Shown: positions 41,800 through 50,699 of the stretch, piece after piece
Layout: every line of letters starts with the position of its first letter
How positions within the stretch are numbered: the first letter of the stretch is position 1
Source of the DNA: Sagittula sp. P11
GTDB lineage: Bacteria > Pseudomonadota > Alphaproteobacteria > Rhodobacterales > Rhodobacteraceae
DNA: 64,000 nucleotides
Reading direction: 5' to 3'
Assembly: GCF_002814095.1 (NCBI RefSeq)
Contig: NZ_CP021913.1
Coordinates: 1,302,001-1,366,000, forward strand
Notes under the pieces: model-generated
The model's input: only the letters and a program-made list of their open reading frames with translations
Database searches by the model: none
What the model was told of the DNA's origin: nothing
Position numbers and translations under genes: made by a program

Positions 41800-44022
41800 A
41801 TGAGTTCCACGCGAAAGCCCGGACGGCTGGTGGCGGACCGCAGGTATGGCGGACAATCGACCCGCCAGACCGCGAAATCCAAGACCGCGGCAGCGGGCAA
41901 GACCACGGCCAAGAAAACCCCGACGAAGCGGCGCCGCGCGCCCAGGCAGCGGCGCGGCGGGTTAGCCGGGCTGATCACCGGGTTCTTCGGCTGGATCTTC
42001 CGGCTGGTGTTCAAGATCACCGCCTCGGTGGCGGTCCTCGTGGCGCTGATGATCGGCGCCTGGGTGCTCTACGTCGAATCGACCCTGCCGGAGGTGGAGA
42101 CGCTGCTCGACGGGCGTGCCCGCGGCTCGGTCACGCTGCTCGACCGCGACGGCGCAGTGTTTGCGCTGCGCGGCGACCAGTTCGGCGGCGTGGTCACCGC
42201 CGAAAGCGTCAGCCCGCACCTCAAGAACGCCGTGGTCGCCACGGAGGACAAGCGCTTCTACCGCCACTTCGGCGTCAGCCCGCGGGGCATCGCCTCGGCG
42301 GTGCGGATCAACCTCAGCGAAGGCCGGGGCGCGCTGCAGGGGCACGGCGGCTCCACCATCACGCAGCAGACCGCGAAACTCCTCTGCCTTGGCAAGGTCT
42401 ACGATCCCAAGGTCTGGAAGTCGGAGGCCGATTACGTCGCCGACTGCCGCCAGTCCTCGCTGGAGCGCAAGGCCAACGAGGCGATCTTCGCCATGGCGAT
42501 GGAGGTGAAGTACACCAAGAACGAGATCCTCTCGATCTACCTCAACCGCGCCTACATGGGCGGCGGCGCCTACGGGGCAGAGGCCGCCTCGCAACGCTAC
42601 TTCGGCAAGCACGCGGCGCAGCTGAACCCGGCCGAGGGCGCGATGCTGGCGGGGTTGCTGACCGCCCCCTCGACGCTGGCGCCGACCTCGAACCTCGAAC
42701 GCAGCCAGGCCCGCGCGGCCACGGTGCTGCGGCTGATGGCCGATCAGGGCTACATCACCGAGGAGGAGATGCGCCAGTACCAGAACAACCCGGCGACGCT
42801 GGGCAGCGGCGCGAACACCATGGGCGGCGGCTATTTCGCCGACTGGGTGATGCAGTCCGGGCCGGAGTTCTTCACGCAGGACACGACAGAGGACGTGGTG
42901 ATCTCGACCACGCTCGACCCGCGCATCCAGCGCGCCACCGAGGACGCGGTGCGGCAGATCTTCTCCGAGAAGGTGAAGGACGGCTCCAAGGCGCAGGTGG
43001 CCGTGGTGGTGATGAGCGCCGACGGCGCGGTGCGCTCGATGGTCGGCGGGCGTGACGTGGACGCCACGGGCCTGTTCAACCGGGCCTTCCAGGCGGTGCG
43101 GCAGACCGGCTCTGCCTTCAAGCCCTTCGTCTATGCGACGGCGCTGGAACTCGGGTACTCGCCGCTCGACACGGTGGTGGACGAACGCTGGTGCGTGGAC
43201 ATGCCGGGCGGGCAGAAGGACTACTGCCCGGACAACTACAGCCGCAACTTCCACGGCCGGGTGACGCTGGCAGAGGCGCTGGCGCGCTCGCTGAACGTGC
43301 CGGCGGTGAAGGTCTCCGAATCGGTGGGGCGCGACCTGGTGATGCGCGTGGCGCGCGACTTCGGCCTCTACCGCGACCTGACGGACACGCCGTCGCTGGC
43401 GCTTGGCGCGTCTGAGGCGACGCTTCTGGAGATGACCGGCGCCTACGCGGGCATCCTGAACGGCGGCTCCTCGGTGACGCCCTACGGACTGCAGGAACTG
43501 CGCCTGAAAGGCGACACGGAGGCGCTGATGGGCACCGGCGGCGGCATCGGCGAACGCGTGGTGCAGGAAAGCGCCGCGCGGCAGCTTACGTGGATGATGC
43601 AGAAGGTGGTCGACGAAGGCACCGGCACGCGGGCGCGGCTCGACGGCTGGGAGGCGGCGGGCAAGACCGGCACCAGCCAGGAGGCGCGCGACGCCTGGTT
43701 CGTGGGGTTCACCGCGGACTACGTGGCCGGGGTCTGGATGGGCTACGACGACAACACGCCGCTCTCCGGCGTGACAGGCAGCGGCCTGCCCGCCGAGATC
43801 TGGCACGAGGTGATGGCACGGGTCCACGACGGCCTGCCCCCGAAACCCCTGCCGGTGCAGGCACCCGTGGCCCCCGCCCCGCCGCCGGAACCGGAACCGC
43901 AGCCCGTGCCGCAACAGGCCCCCGAGGTCGCGGTCCCCCGCGGCGGCGGCACCACCCGCGAGGTCCCCAAGAGCGTATTGGAACAGGTTCTCCGCGACAT
44001 CCTCGGCGGCGGCAACCGCTGA
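41800..44022 (+). CDS. Class A penicillin-binding protein (glycosyltransferase/transpeptidase)
   Basis: 740 residues. Cytosolic N-terminus rich in Lys/Arg (about 1-55), one membrane helix (about 57-90), GT51 transglycosylase (about 130-300; VVATEDKRFYRHFG with catalytic Glu, STITQQTAKLL), then transpeptidase: TGSAFKPF (nucleophile Ser), SLN motif, AGKTGTSQEARDAWFVGFT. A Pro-rich region (about 690-720) precedes the C-terminus. It polymerises and crosslinks peptidoglycan. Most similar in layout to PBP1A-type enzymes. The QTGSAFKP reading replaces the commoner QPGSxFKP. Confidence 0.93.
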   Translation: MSSTRKPGRLVADRRYGGQSTRQTAKSKTAAAGKTTAKKTPTKRRRAPRQRRGGLAGLITGFFGWIFRLVFKITASVAVLVALMIGAWVLYVESTLPEVETLLDGRARGSVTLLDRDGAVFALRGDQFGGVVTAESVSPHLKNAVVATEDKRFYRHFGVSPRGIASAVRINLSEGRGALQGHGGSTITQQTAKLLCLGKVYDPKVWKSEADYVADCRQSSLERKANEAIFAMAMEVKYTKNEILSIYLNRAYMGGGAYGAEAASQRYFGKHAAQLNPAEGAMLAGLLTAPSTLAPTSNLERSQARAATVLRLMADQGYITEEEMRQYQNNPATLGSGANTMGGGYFADWVMQSGPEFFTQDTTEDVVISTTLDPRIQRATEDAVRQIFSEKVKDGSKAQVAVVVMSADGAVRSMVGGRDVDATGLFNRAFQAVRQTGSAFKPFVYATALELGYSPLDTVVDERWCVDMPGGQKDYCPDNYSRNFHGRVTLAEALARSLNVPAVKVSESVGRDLVMRVARDFGLYRDLTDTPSLALGASEATLLEMTGAYAGILNGGSSVTPYGLQELRLKGDTEALMGTGGGIGERVVQESAARQLTWMMQKVVDEGTGTRARLDGWEAAGKTGTSQEARDAWFVGFTADYVAGVWMGYDDNTPLSGVTGSGLPAEIWHEVMARVHDGLPPKPLPVQAPVAPAPPPEPEPQPVPQQAPEVAVPRGGGTTREVPKSVLEQVLRDILGGGNR

Positions 44023-44037
44023 CACCGGCCGTCGGCC

Positions 44038-44064
44038 GGGGCGGCGCACAGCCCCGCCCTACGG
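44038..44064. repeat. Dispersed repeat family A, copy 5
   Basis: GGGGCGGCGCACAG followed by CCCCGCCCTACGGG. It lies 16 nt beyond the penicillin-binding protein stop, between convergent genes and next to the family B inverted pair. Confidence 0.8.
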
Positions 44065-44109
44065 GCCGGCAGCGTTTCGGCCACCGATCCGCTTGGGTGT
44101 TCAGGAAAT

Positions 44110-44280
44110 GGGGGCTCCGCCCCCGCCGCTCCTGCGGAGCCGCTCCCCCGAGGTATTTGGACCAAGATGAAGGAGCACGACAGCTCCAAGATGTCCTCTG
44201 GATTGGGTCTTCACCTCACCAGGGTCTTCATCTTGGCTGAAATACCTCGGGGGAGGCCGCAGGCCGGGGGCGGAGCCCCC
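44110..44280. repeat. Dispersed repeat family B, copy 2 (inverted pair)
   Basis: Left arm (44110-44172): GGGGGCTCCGCCCCC, a GCGGAGCCGC segment, CCCCCGAGGTATTTGG, ACCAAGATGAAG. Right arm (44226-44280) is the near reverse complement, CTTCATCTTGGCTG, AAATACCTCGGGGG, a GGCCGCAGGCC segment, GGGGGCGGAGCCCCC. The 53-bp centre differs. The whole 323-bp gap between convergent genes is repeat; no gene is seen. Confidence 0.85.
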
Positions 44281-44345
44281 TCTTCGTGCCGGGCCGGTCG
44301 GGCCGAGGCCAGCCGGCGTCACGTGGCCCCGCCCAGATGCTCCGG

Positions 44346-44951
44346 TCAGGAGGCCGTCCTGAGGTCCTGGATCAGCGCGTCGATGTTGCCGCGGCGGCGG
44401 TCCAGCATGGCGCCCACCTCGGTGCGTTCGGTCAGGAGCATGTTCACCCCTTCGATGAACAGGTTGAACAGCAGCGGGCGGCCGGTGCGGTCGGAGACGT
44501 GGAACGAGACGGTGAAGGGGCTCGTGCCGCGCAGGAAGGCGGTGGTCTGCACCTCGTAGTAGTTCTTCACCGCCTTGACCGACTGCACTTCCAGCCGGCC
44601 GCCGATGAATTCACGGAAGCGCTTGCCGTACTTGCGCGAGATGTATCCGGTGAAGGCGTCCGAGAAGGCCTTCTTTTGCGCGGCCGTGGCGGTGCGCCCG
44701 TCGTTGCCGAGCGCGTAGGCGGCGATGTAGGGAATGTCGCCGTAGGTGCGGAAGATGCGTTCGAAGTCGGTGTACATCGCGCGTTCGGACTTGCCGCTGG
44801 CGATGACGCTGTTGATTTCGCCGACGAGGCCGTCAATCAGGCCGCGGGCCTGACCTTCGGTCAGCGCGAGGGCGGGCATCGGGAGGGCCAGCGCGAGGAG
44901 GCTTGCGCCGCCGAGGGCGAGTACCGTGCGTCTGGTGTACATCGTGTCCAT
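44346..44951 (-). CDS. mlaC: MlaC/Ttg2D-family phospholipid-binding ABC transporter component
   Basis: 201 residues. MlaC domain from about 32 (SERAMYTDFERIFRTYGD, AFTGYISRKYGKRFREF, KNYYEVQTTAFLRG, PLLFNLFIEGVNMLLTERTEVGAML). The N-terminus has a twin-Arg signal (TRRTVLALGGASLLALALP), suggesting Tat export, unlike the Sec signal of E. coli MlaC. It carries phospholipid across the periplasm between MlaA and MlaFEDB. Start 44951 has AAAGG upstream. Downstream of mlaA by 31 nt. Confidence 0.88.
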   Translation of the reverse strand: MDTMYTRRTVLALGGASLLALALPMPALALTEGQARGLIDGLVGEINSVIASGKSERAMYTDFERIFRTYGDIPYIAAYALGNDGRTATAAQKKAFSDAFTGYISRKYGKRFREFIGGRLEVQSVKAVKNYYEVQTTAFLRGTSPFTVSFHVSDRTGRPLLFNLFIEGVNMLLTERTEVGAMLDRRRGNIDALIQDLRTAS

Positions 44952-44982
44952 GTCGAATGCCTTTCTGGAAAGGGGGTGCCGG

Positions 44983-45729
44983 TCAGAAACCGGTGGTGTC
45001 GAGCGCCATCGGGTCGATGTCGGCGGCGCCCGGGGCGTCTTCGCCCAGTTCGAACCGGCGGTTCTGCAGGTACATGAGCCGCGCCTGGGCGTAGCTGTCG
45101 GCGCTGTCGTAGAGCACCGAATCGACGGTCTCGCCGAATTCGCCGCGGGTGATGACGGTGTCGGCTGCATTCGCGAGGGTGCCGATGTATCTCTCGGGCG
45201 AGTCGAGCGCGTAGCTCAGCGGGTTGGTCACGAGGTCCACGGCGGCGCCCACGGCGTCACGCTCGGTCGAGGGGCCGACCAGCGGCAGTTCGAGGTAGGC
45301 GCCCTCGGGCAGGCCCCAGACGGCCAGCGTCTCGCCGAAGTCGCTTTCGTCCGACACGAGGCCGATCTCGGCGGCCGGGTCGAGGATGCCGAGCCCCAGC
45401 GTCGCGTTCATGGTGAAGCGCAGCGTGTTCTTCGTCGCGCGCCACAGGCGCAGCTGCAGAAGCTGGTTCAGGACGGTCTGCGGCGTGCCGACGGTGTCGG
45501 CGAACTGCGCCACCGCCTGCCGGCTGCCTGCGGGGATGCCGTCGGCCAGGCCCGCGCCGGTGCCGCGCAGCACCCGTTCGTCTACCTTGCGGTTGAAGGC
45601 GTGCACGCGGCGGTTCTGGGCCTCGTAGGGATCCCACACGCCATCCGGCGCCTGTCCCGGGCCGGGGACCGAACAGGCCGCCAGAGACGCCGCCACGATG
45701 AGTGCGAAAACCGCACGAGTCCTGAGCAT
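44983..45729 (-). CDS. mlaA: MlaA/VacJ-family outer-membrane lipoprotein
   Basis: 248 residues with a lipobox SLAAC (Cys19). MlaA pattern: DPYEAQNRRVHAFNRKVDE, RFTMNATLGLGILDPAAEIGL, DFGETLAVWGLPEGAYLELPLVGPST. It removes phospholipid from the outer leaflet of the outer membrane. The start at 45729 puts the signal at the N-terminus. Pairs with mlaC downstream; mlaFEDB genes are not in this window. Confidence 0.92.
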   Translation of the reverse strand: MLRTRAVFALIVAASLAACSVPGPGQAPDGVWDPYEAQNRRVHAFNRKVDERVLRGTGAGLADGIPAGSRQAVAQFADTVGTPQTVLNQLLQLRLWRATKNTLRFTMNATLGLGILDPAAEIGLVSDESDFGETLAVWGLPEGAYLELPLVGPSTERDAVGAAVDLVTNPLSYALDSPERYIGTLANAADTVITRGEFGETVDSVLYDSADSYAQARLMYLQNRRFELGEDAPGAADIDPMALDTTGF

Positions 45730-45945
45730 TCGGACCGCCCCCCGTCGAAAGTCCTTGGATCGCCACACGGCTTCCGTAAAAGACAAGGTAGTTTCATTTT
45801 ACAAGGTGCCCAAGCAAGCAACCTGCATTCAGCACTTTTGTGGCACAAAGGCGACAAGGGCAAGCACCGGGAGGATCCGCCGGCATACGCGGCGGAAGGC
45901 TGCCAGATCCCATGATCGCCCCGCCGGCCAACCGCGAGGAGGCAC

Positions 45946-47679
45946 ATGAGTAAACAGGAATTTGAAAAGGGCCGCGACGAGCTGAGGGCAGCGCGGCGGC
46001 AATCACGGCCATATTACTGGTTCGTCGCGATCTTCAGCTTTCTCGTGAACATGCTGATGCTGACCGGCCCGCTCTACATGCTGCAGGTCTACGACCGGGT
46101 GCTGGGCTCGCGGTCGGAGGCGACGCTGGTCGCGCTGACCGTGCTGGTCGTCTTCCTCTACGGCATGATGGGCATCCTCGACTACGTCCGCGGGCGCGTC
46201 ATGGGCCGGGTCGCCGCGCGCTTCCAGGCGGCGCTGGACCTGCGCGTCTTCGACGCCGTGCTGCGGCGCTCGACCGTCAAGAACGACGAACTGGCCCAGA
46301 CCGGCCTGCGCGATCTGGAATCGGTGCAGCGGCTGATGTCCTCGCCGGTGCTGCTGGCGGCCTTCGACATCCCGTGGTCGCCGATCTTCCTGCTGGGACT
46401 GTTCATCTTCCACCCGTGGATGGGTTACCTCGCGCTGGTGGGCGGCGGTTTCCTGATCGTGGTGACGCTGGCCAACCAGGTGATCTCGCGCAATCCGACG
46501 CTGAAATCCAACGTCGCCGTCATGCAGGCGGAGCGGACCTCGGACCAGATCAGGCAGGAGGCGGAGATGGTGCAGGCGCTCGGCATGCGGCGCGACGCCT
46601 TCGTCCGCTGGATCGGCGCGCGCGGTCAGGCGCTGTCGGGGCAGATCGCCACCGCCGACATCACCGGCACCTTCACCACCATGACCAAGACCTTCCGGAT
46701 GCTGTTGCAGTCCGGGATGCTGGGGCTGGGCGCCTACCTCGTGCTGCAGGGCGACCTGTCGCCGGGCGCGATGATCGCCGGCTCCATCCTGATGGGCCGG
46801 ATGCTGGCGCCCATCGAACTGGCCATCGGCCAGTGGCCGCTGGTCACGCGGGCGCGCAAGGGCTGGACCAACCTCGCCCAGCTTCTGTCCGAGGTGCCGG
46901 AGGACCCGCCGCGCACCGCCCTGCCCCGCCCCGCGGCGAAGCTCGACGTGCAGCAGCTGACCGTGGTCGCCCCGGGCGAACAGCAGGCGGCGCTGCGGCT
47001 GGTCAGCTTCAACGTGGCCCCCGGAGAGGCAGTCGGCGTGATCGGTCCTTCGGGATCGGGCAAGTCGACGCTGGCCCGCGCGCTGACCGGCATCTGGCGC
47101 CCGGCGGGCGGCAAGATCCGGCTGGATGGCGCCTCGCTCGACCAGTACGGACCGGACGTTCTGGGCCGTCACGTGGGCTACCTGCCCCAGCGTGTCACGC
47201 TGTTCGACGGCACGATTGCCGAGAACATCGCCCGCCTGTCGCCCCAGCCCGACGCCGAGAAGGTCGTGGAGGCGGCGCGCAAGGCCGATGCGCACGAGAT
47301 GATCCTCAAGCTGCCGAACGGCTATGACACCCGTGTCACGGCGATCGGCGGGCGGCTGAGCGGCGGGCAGATGCAGCGCATCGGGCTGGCGCGCGCGATG
47401 TACGGCGACCCGGTGATCCTCGTGCTGGACGAGCCGAACTCCAACCTCGACAACGAGGGGTCGGAGGCGGTCAACAAGGCCATCGCGGGCTTCAAGGCCG
47501 AAGGGAAATCCGTGCTGATCATGGCGCACCGTCCCGCGGCCATCAAGGAATGCACCAAGCTTCTGATGCTGGAAGGCGGGCAGCGCGTGGCCTTCGGACC
47601 GAAGGACGAGGTGCTGCAGCAGATGGTGAAGAACCACCAGCAAATCCAGAAGGCGGCGACGCCCGGAGGTGTGAGATGA
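45946..47679 (+). CDS. Type I secretion system permease/ATPase (PrtD-like ABC)
   Basis: 577 residues. ABC transmembrane domain (about 20-310; FSFLVNMLMLTGPLYMLQVYDRVLGSRSEATL in part) and nucleotide-binding domain: Walker A GPSGSGKST, Q-loop LPQRVTLF, signature LSGGQMQR, Walker B LVLDEPNSNLD, H-loop MAHRP. No peptidase domain. Such proteins export unfolded RTX proteins. GAGGAGG precedes the ATG; the stop overlaps the HlyD gene start. Substrate and TolC partner are not adjacent. Confidence 0.94.
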   Translation: MSKQEFEKGRDELRAARRQSRPYYWFVAIFSFLVNMLMLTGPLYMLQVYDRVLGSRSEATLVALTVLVVFLYGMMGILDYVRGRVMGRVAARFQAALDLRVFDAVLRRSTVKNDELAQTGLRDLESVQRLMSSPVLLAAFDIPWSPIFLLGLFIFHPWMGYLALVGGGFLIVVTLANQVISRNPTLKSNVAVMQAERTSDQIRQEAEMVQALGMRRDAFVRWIGARGQALSGQIATADITGTFTTMTKTFRMLLQSGMLGLGAYLVLQGDLSPGAMIAGSILMGRMLAPIELAIGQWPLVTRARKGWTNLAQLLSEVPEDPPRTALPRPAAKLDVQQLTVVAPGEQQAALRLVSFNVAPGEAVGVIGPSGSGKSTLARALTGIWRPAGGKIRLDGASLDQYGPDVLGRHVGYLPQRVTLFDGTIAENIARLSPQPDAEKVVEAARKADAHEMILKLPNGYDTRVTAIGGRLSGGQMQRIGLARAMYGDPVILVLDEPNSNLDNEGSEAVNKAIAGFKAEGKSVLIMAHRPAAIKECTKLLMLEGGQRVAFGPKDEVLQQMVKNHQQIQKAATPGGVR

Positions 47680-49223
47680 GCGACAGGACCGAGGACGACA
47701 CCCGGGCGACACCGGGCACGGCCGCCGACGCCACCGCCAATCCGCCCGATGGTGCGGGCGAGGTTGGCAGCACGCAGGTTCTGGGCAGGATGACGGCCGG
47801 CGCGCCGGGCGCGGATGGGGATGCGGGGGCGCCCACCCCGGCGGCTGCCGCAGCCGCGGCTGTGGCGGCCCGGGCGGCGGCGTCTAACGCGGGCGGCGGC
47901 GGGGGCATGACCCCTGCGCTGCCGTCGCATGCCTCCTTCCCGACGCGCGGCCCGATGACGGTGGGTGTGCTCGCGGTGGCGCTGCTGGTCGGCGGCTTCG
48001 GCTACTGGGGCGCCACGACGAACATTTCCGGCGCCATCGTCGCCTCGGGCCAGATCCAGGTGGATCAGAACCGGCAGGTGGTGCAGCACCCGGACGGCGG
48101 CGTGGTCGCGCGGATCGCGGTGGACGAGGGCGACGAGGTGGCGGAGGGCGACCTGCTTTTGCAGCTCGACCCGACGCTGCTGCTGTCGGAACTGACCATC
48201 GTGGAGGGCCAGCTTTACGAGCTGATGGCCCGCCGGGCGCGCCTGATCGCGGAGCGGGACGGCGCGGAGGAGATCGTCTTCGACGAGGAGGTGCTGGCCG
48301 CCGCGCGCAACAGCGAAGAGGTGGAGGAGCTGGTGGAAGGCCAGCGCAACCTGTTCTTCGCCCGGGCGGAATCGCTGAACCGCGAGATCGAGCAGCTGGG
48401 CAAGCGGGCCGACCAGACCGCCGACCAGGTGCGCGGGATCGAGGCGCAGCAGGCGGCGCTGACCACGCAGCTGGAGCTGATCGGGAAGGAGCTGCGCGAC
48501 CAGCAGACGCTTCTCGACCGCGGGCTGGCGCAGGCGAGCCGGGTGCTGTCGCTTCAGCGGGAGGAGGCGCGGCTGTCGGGCACGATGGGCGAGCTGGTGG
48601 CGTCGAAGGCGCAGGCGGAGGGGCGGATCACCGAGACGGAGATCCAGATCCTCGGGCTGGAGACGCAGCGCCGCGAGGAGGCGATCACCACCCTGCGCGA
48701 CCTGCAGTTCCGCGAGCGCGAGCTGGCGGAGCAGCGCCGCAGCCTGCGCGAACGGCTGAGCCGGCTGGACATCCGCGCGCCGGTGTCGGGCGTGATCTAC
48801 GGGATGACGGTGTTCACCCCTCGCTCGGTCATCCGGGCGGCGGAGCCGGTGATGTACCTCGTGCCGCAGGACCGGCCGCTGGTGATCGCCGCGCAGGTGG
48901 AGCCGATCCACATCGACAAGCTGTTCGTCGACCAGGAGGTGGCGCTCAAGTTCTCGGCACTGGACCAGCGGCAGACGCCGGAGCTGTTCGGCGAGGTGAC
49001 GCAGATCTCGGCCGATGCCTTCGAGGACGAGGCCTCGCGCGTGCGCTACTACCGCGCGGAGATCGTGCTGAACGAGGGCGAGATCGCGCGCCTGCCCGAA
49101 GGCACGGTGCTGATCCCCGGCATGCCGGTGGAGGCCTTCATCCGCACCGAGGACCGCACGCCGCTGGCCTACCTGGTGAAGCCGTTCATGGACTATTTCT
49201 CGAAGGCGTTCCGCGAGAGCTGA
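47676..49223 (+). CDS. Type I secretion membrane-fusion protein (HlyD family)
   Basis: 515 residues. A cytosolic N-terminus of about 95 residues contains an unusual Ala/Gly-rich low-complexity stretch. One membrane helix (about 98-118) is followed by HlyD half-lipoyl motif (QNRQVVQHPDGGVVARIAVDEGDEV in part), long coiled coils (about 215-360) and C-terminal beta domain (RLDIRAPVSGVIYGMTVFTPRSVI in part). It bridges the ABC exporter to an outer-membrane channel. Coupled to the ABC gene by ATGA. Confidence 0.94.
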   Translation: MSDRTEDDTRATPGTAADATANPPDGAGEVGSTQVLGRMTAGAPGADGDAGAPTPAAAAAAAVAARAAASNAGGGGGMTPALPSHASFPTRGPMTVGVLAVALLVGGFGYWGATTNISGAIVASGQIQVDQNRQVVQHPDGGVVARIAVDEGDEVAEGDLLLQLDPTLLLSELTIVEGQLYELMARRARLIAERDGAEEIVFDEEVLAAARNSEEVEELVEGQRNLFFARAESLNREIEQLGKRADQTADQVRGIEAQQAALTTQLELIGKELRDQQTLLDRGLAQASRVLSLQREEARLSGTMGELVASKAQAEGRITETEIQILGLETQRREEAITTLRDLQFRERELAEQRRSLRERLSRLDIRAPVSGVIYGMTVFTPRSVIRAAEPVMYLVPQDRPLVIAAQVEPIHIDKLFVDQEVALKFSALDQRQTPELFGEVTQISADAFEDEASRVRYYRAEIVLNEGEIARLPEGTVLIPGMPVEAFIRTEDRTPLAYLVKPFMDYFSKAFRES

Positions 49224-49343
49224 GCGTCTGAGGGCGGCAGGTCGGGACGGTGCGGCGCCGCCCTCTGCCGCAACGAGGTCCGGCGGACCCGGCGGGCGGT
49301 TGCCCGCGCCCCTGCCCCGGGCCTGCGCCGCGTCGCCGGCAGG

Positions 49344-49370
49344 GCCGAGGTATTTTTTGCCAAGGTGAAG
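49344..49370. repeat. Dispersed repeat family B, single half copy
   Basis: GCCGAGGTATTTTTTGCCAAG followed by GTGAAG matches the core of family B arms, without the GGGGGCTCC end and without an inverted partner. It lies between the HlyD and RidA genes, 121 nt after the HlyD stop. Confidence 0.7.
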
Positions 49371-49454
49371 CGGCAGGGGGTTTCGCTTTTCCGGGGCGCG
49401 TTCTAGCGTCTGCCCGGCGGCCGGCAAGCCGCCGCGGCGACAAGGAGACCCCCG

Positions 49455-49919
49455 ATGAGCAACGAGATCGAAGAGCGTCTGAAGACGCTTGGCCTGACCC
49501 TTCCCGACGCGCCCGCGCCGGCGGCGAACTACGTGCCGTACGTGCTGAGCGGCAATACGCTCTATGTCTCCGGGCAGATCAGCATGATGGATGGCGAGCT
49601 GATCAAGGGCAAGGTGGGCGCCGATCTCGACGTGGAGCAGGGCGCGGCGGCGGCGATGGCCTGTGCGCTGAGCCTGCTGGCGCAGGTCAAGGCGGCCTGC
49701 GGCGGCGACCTCGGCCGTCTGAAGCGGGTGGTGAAGCTGGTGGGCTTCGTCAATTCGCTGGGCAATTTCACCGACCAGCCGAAGGTGATCAACGGCGCCT
49801 CGGACCTGATGGTGGCGGTGCTGGGCGACAAGGGGCGGCACGCCCGCTCTGCCGTGTCGGCGGCGGCGCTGCCGCTGGGCGTCGCGGTGGAGATCGAAGG
49901 CATCTTCGAGGTCGAATGA
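49455..49919 (+). CDS. RidA family (YjgF) enamine/imine deaminase-like protein
   Basis: 154 residues, chorismate-mutase-like fold. Contains LYVSGQISMMDGE, VVKLVGFVNS, FTDQPKVINGASDLMVAVLGDKGRHARSAVSAAALPLGVAVEIEGIFEVE in pieces typical of RidA group members, including the Arg near ARSAVS that anchors the substrate carboxylate. It clears reactive enamine intermediates or has a related role. AAGGAGA precedes the ATG. Coupled to the next gene. Confidence 0.9.
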   Translation: MSNEIEERLKTLGLTLPDAPAPAANYVPYVLSGNTLYVSGQISMMDGELIKGKVGADLDVEQGAAAAMACALSLLAQVKAACGGDLGRLKRVVKLVGFVNSLGNFTDQPKVINGASDLMVAVLGDKGRHARSAVSAAALPLGVAVEIEGIFEVE

Positions 49920-50668
49920 TGCTGCCGCGCGCGTTTCTCGACCGGCCCGTCGCGCATCGCGCGTTCCACGACCGGGCGGCGGGGCGGCCGGAAAACAGCC
50001 GTGCCGCGATCCGTGCCGCCGTGGCAGCGGGTTATCCCATCGAGCTTGACCTGCAGCTTTCGGCGGACGGTCAGGCCATGGTGTTCCACGATTACGACCT
50101 TGCGCGGCTGACCGCGGCCAGCGGCCCGGTGGCGCAGCGCACGGCGGCGGAACTGGGCGGCATCCTTCTGCGCGACGCGGAGGACGGCATCCCGACGCTG
50201 ACCGAGGTGCTGGAGATCGTCGCCGGACAGGTGCCGCTGCTGATCGAGGTGAAGGACCAGGACGGCCAGATGGGCCCGGATGTGGGTCCGCTGGAGGAAG
50301 CCTGCGCGCGGGCCATCGAAAGCTACGAGGGCGAGGCGGCACTGATGTCGTTCAACCCCCATTCGGTGGCCATGCTCGCACGGTTGTGTCCGCGCCGCCC
50401 GCGCGGCCTGACCACCTGTGCGGGCACCGCCGAGGATTACCCCACCCTGCCCGCCGCGCGGCGGGTGGAGCTGGCGGAGATCGGGCTGGCGGACGAGATG
50501 TCGCTGCATTTCATCAGCCATCACCACGAGGACCTCGACAATCCGCGGGTGGCGCAGCTGAAGGCGCGCGGCCTGTCGATCCTGTGCTGGACGATCCGCA
50601 CGCCCACGGAGGAGGCAGAGGCGCGGCGCATCGCCGATAATGTCACGTTCGAGGGCTACCCCGCTTGA
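49916..50668 (+). CDS. Glycerophosphodiester phosphodiesterase
   Basis: 250 residues. GDPD TIM-barrel: AHRAFHDRAAGRPENSRAA with first His/Arg, PIELDLQLSADGQAMVFHDYDLARLT with the metal-binding Glu-Asp and catalytic His, and LLIEVKD. No signal peptide, so it is cytosolic and should split glycerophosphodiesters to glycerol-3-phosphate. The ATG overlaps the RidA stop; the next Met at 49919 is an alternative start. Confidence 0.92.
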   Translation: MMLPRAFLDRPVAHRAFHDRAAGRPENSRAAIRAAVAAGYPIELDLQLSADGQAMVFHDYDLARLTAASGPVAQRTAAELGGILLRDAEDGIPTLTEVLEIVAGQVPLLIEVKDQDGQMGPDVGPLEEACARAIESYEGEAALMSFNPHSVAMLARLCPRRPRGLTTCAGTAEDYPTLPAARRVELAEIGLADEMSLHFISHHHEDLDNPRVAQLKARGLSILCWTIRTPTEEAEARRIADNVTFEGYPA

Positions 50669-50699
50669 TCGCCGCGCCCGCGGCGCCAGATTGGGAAGC

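Noticed and set aside
47322-50342. A 1006-codon minus-strand open frame opposite the secretion and RidA genes
   Set aside because: It is a composition artefact of GC-rich DNA, rich in Arg, Pro, His and Gln, and it spans four genes on the other strand.
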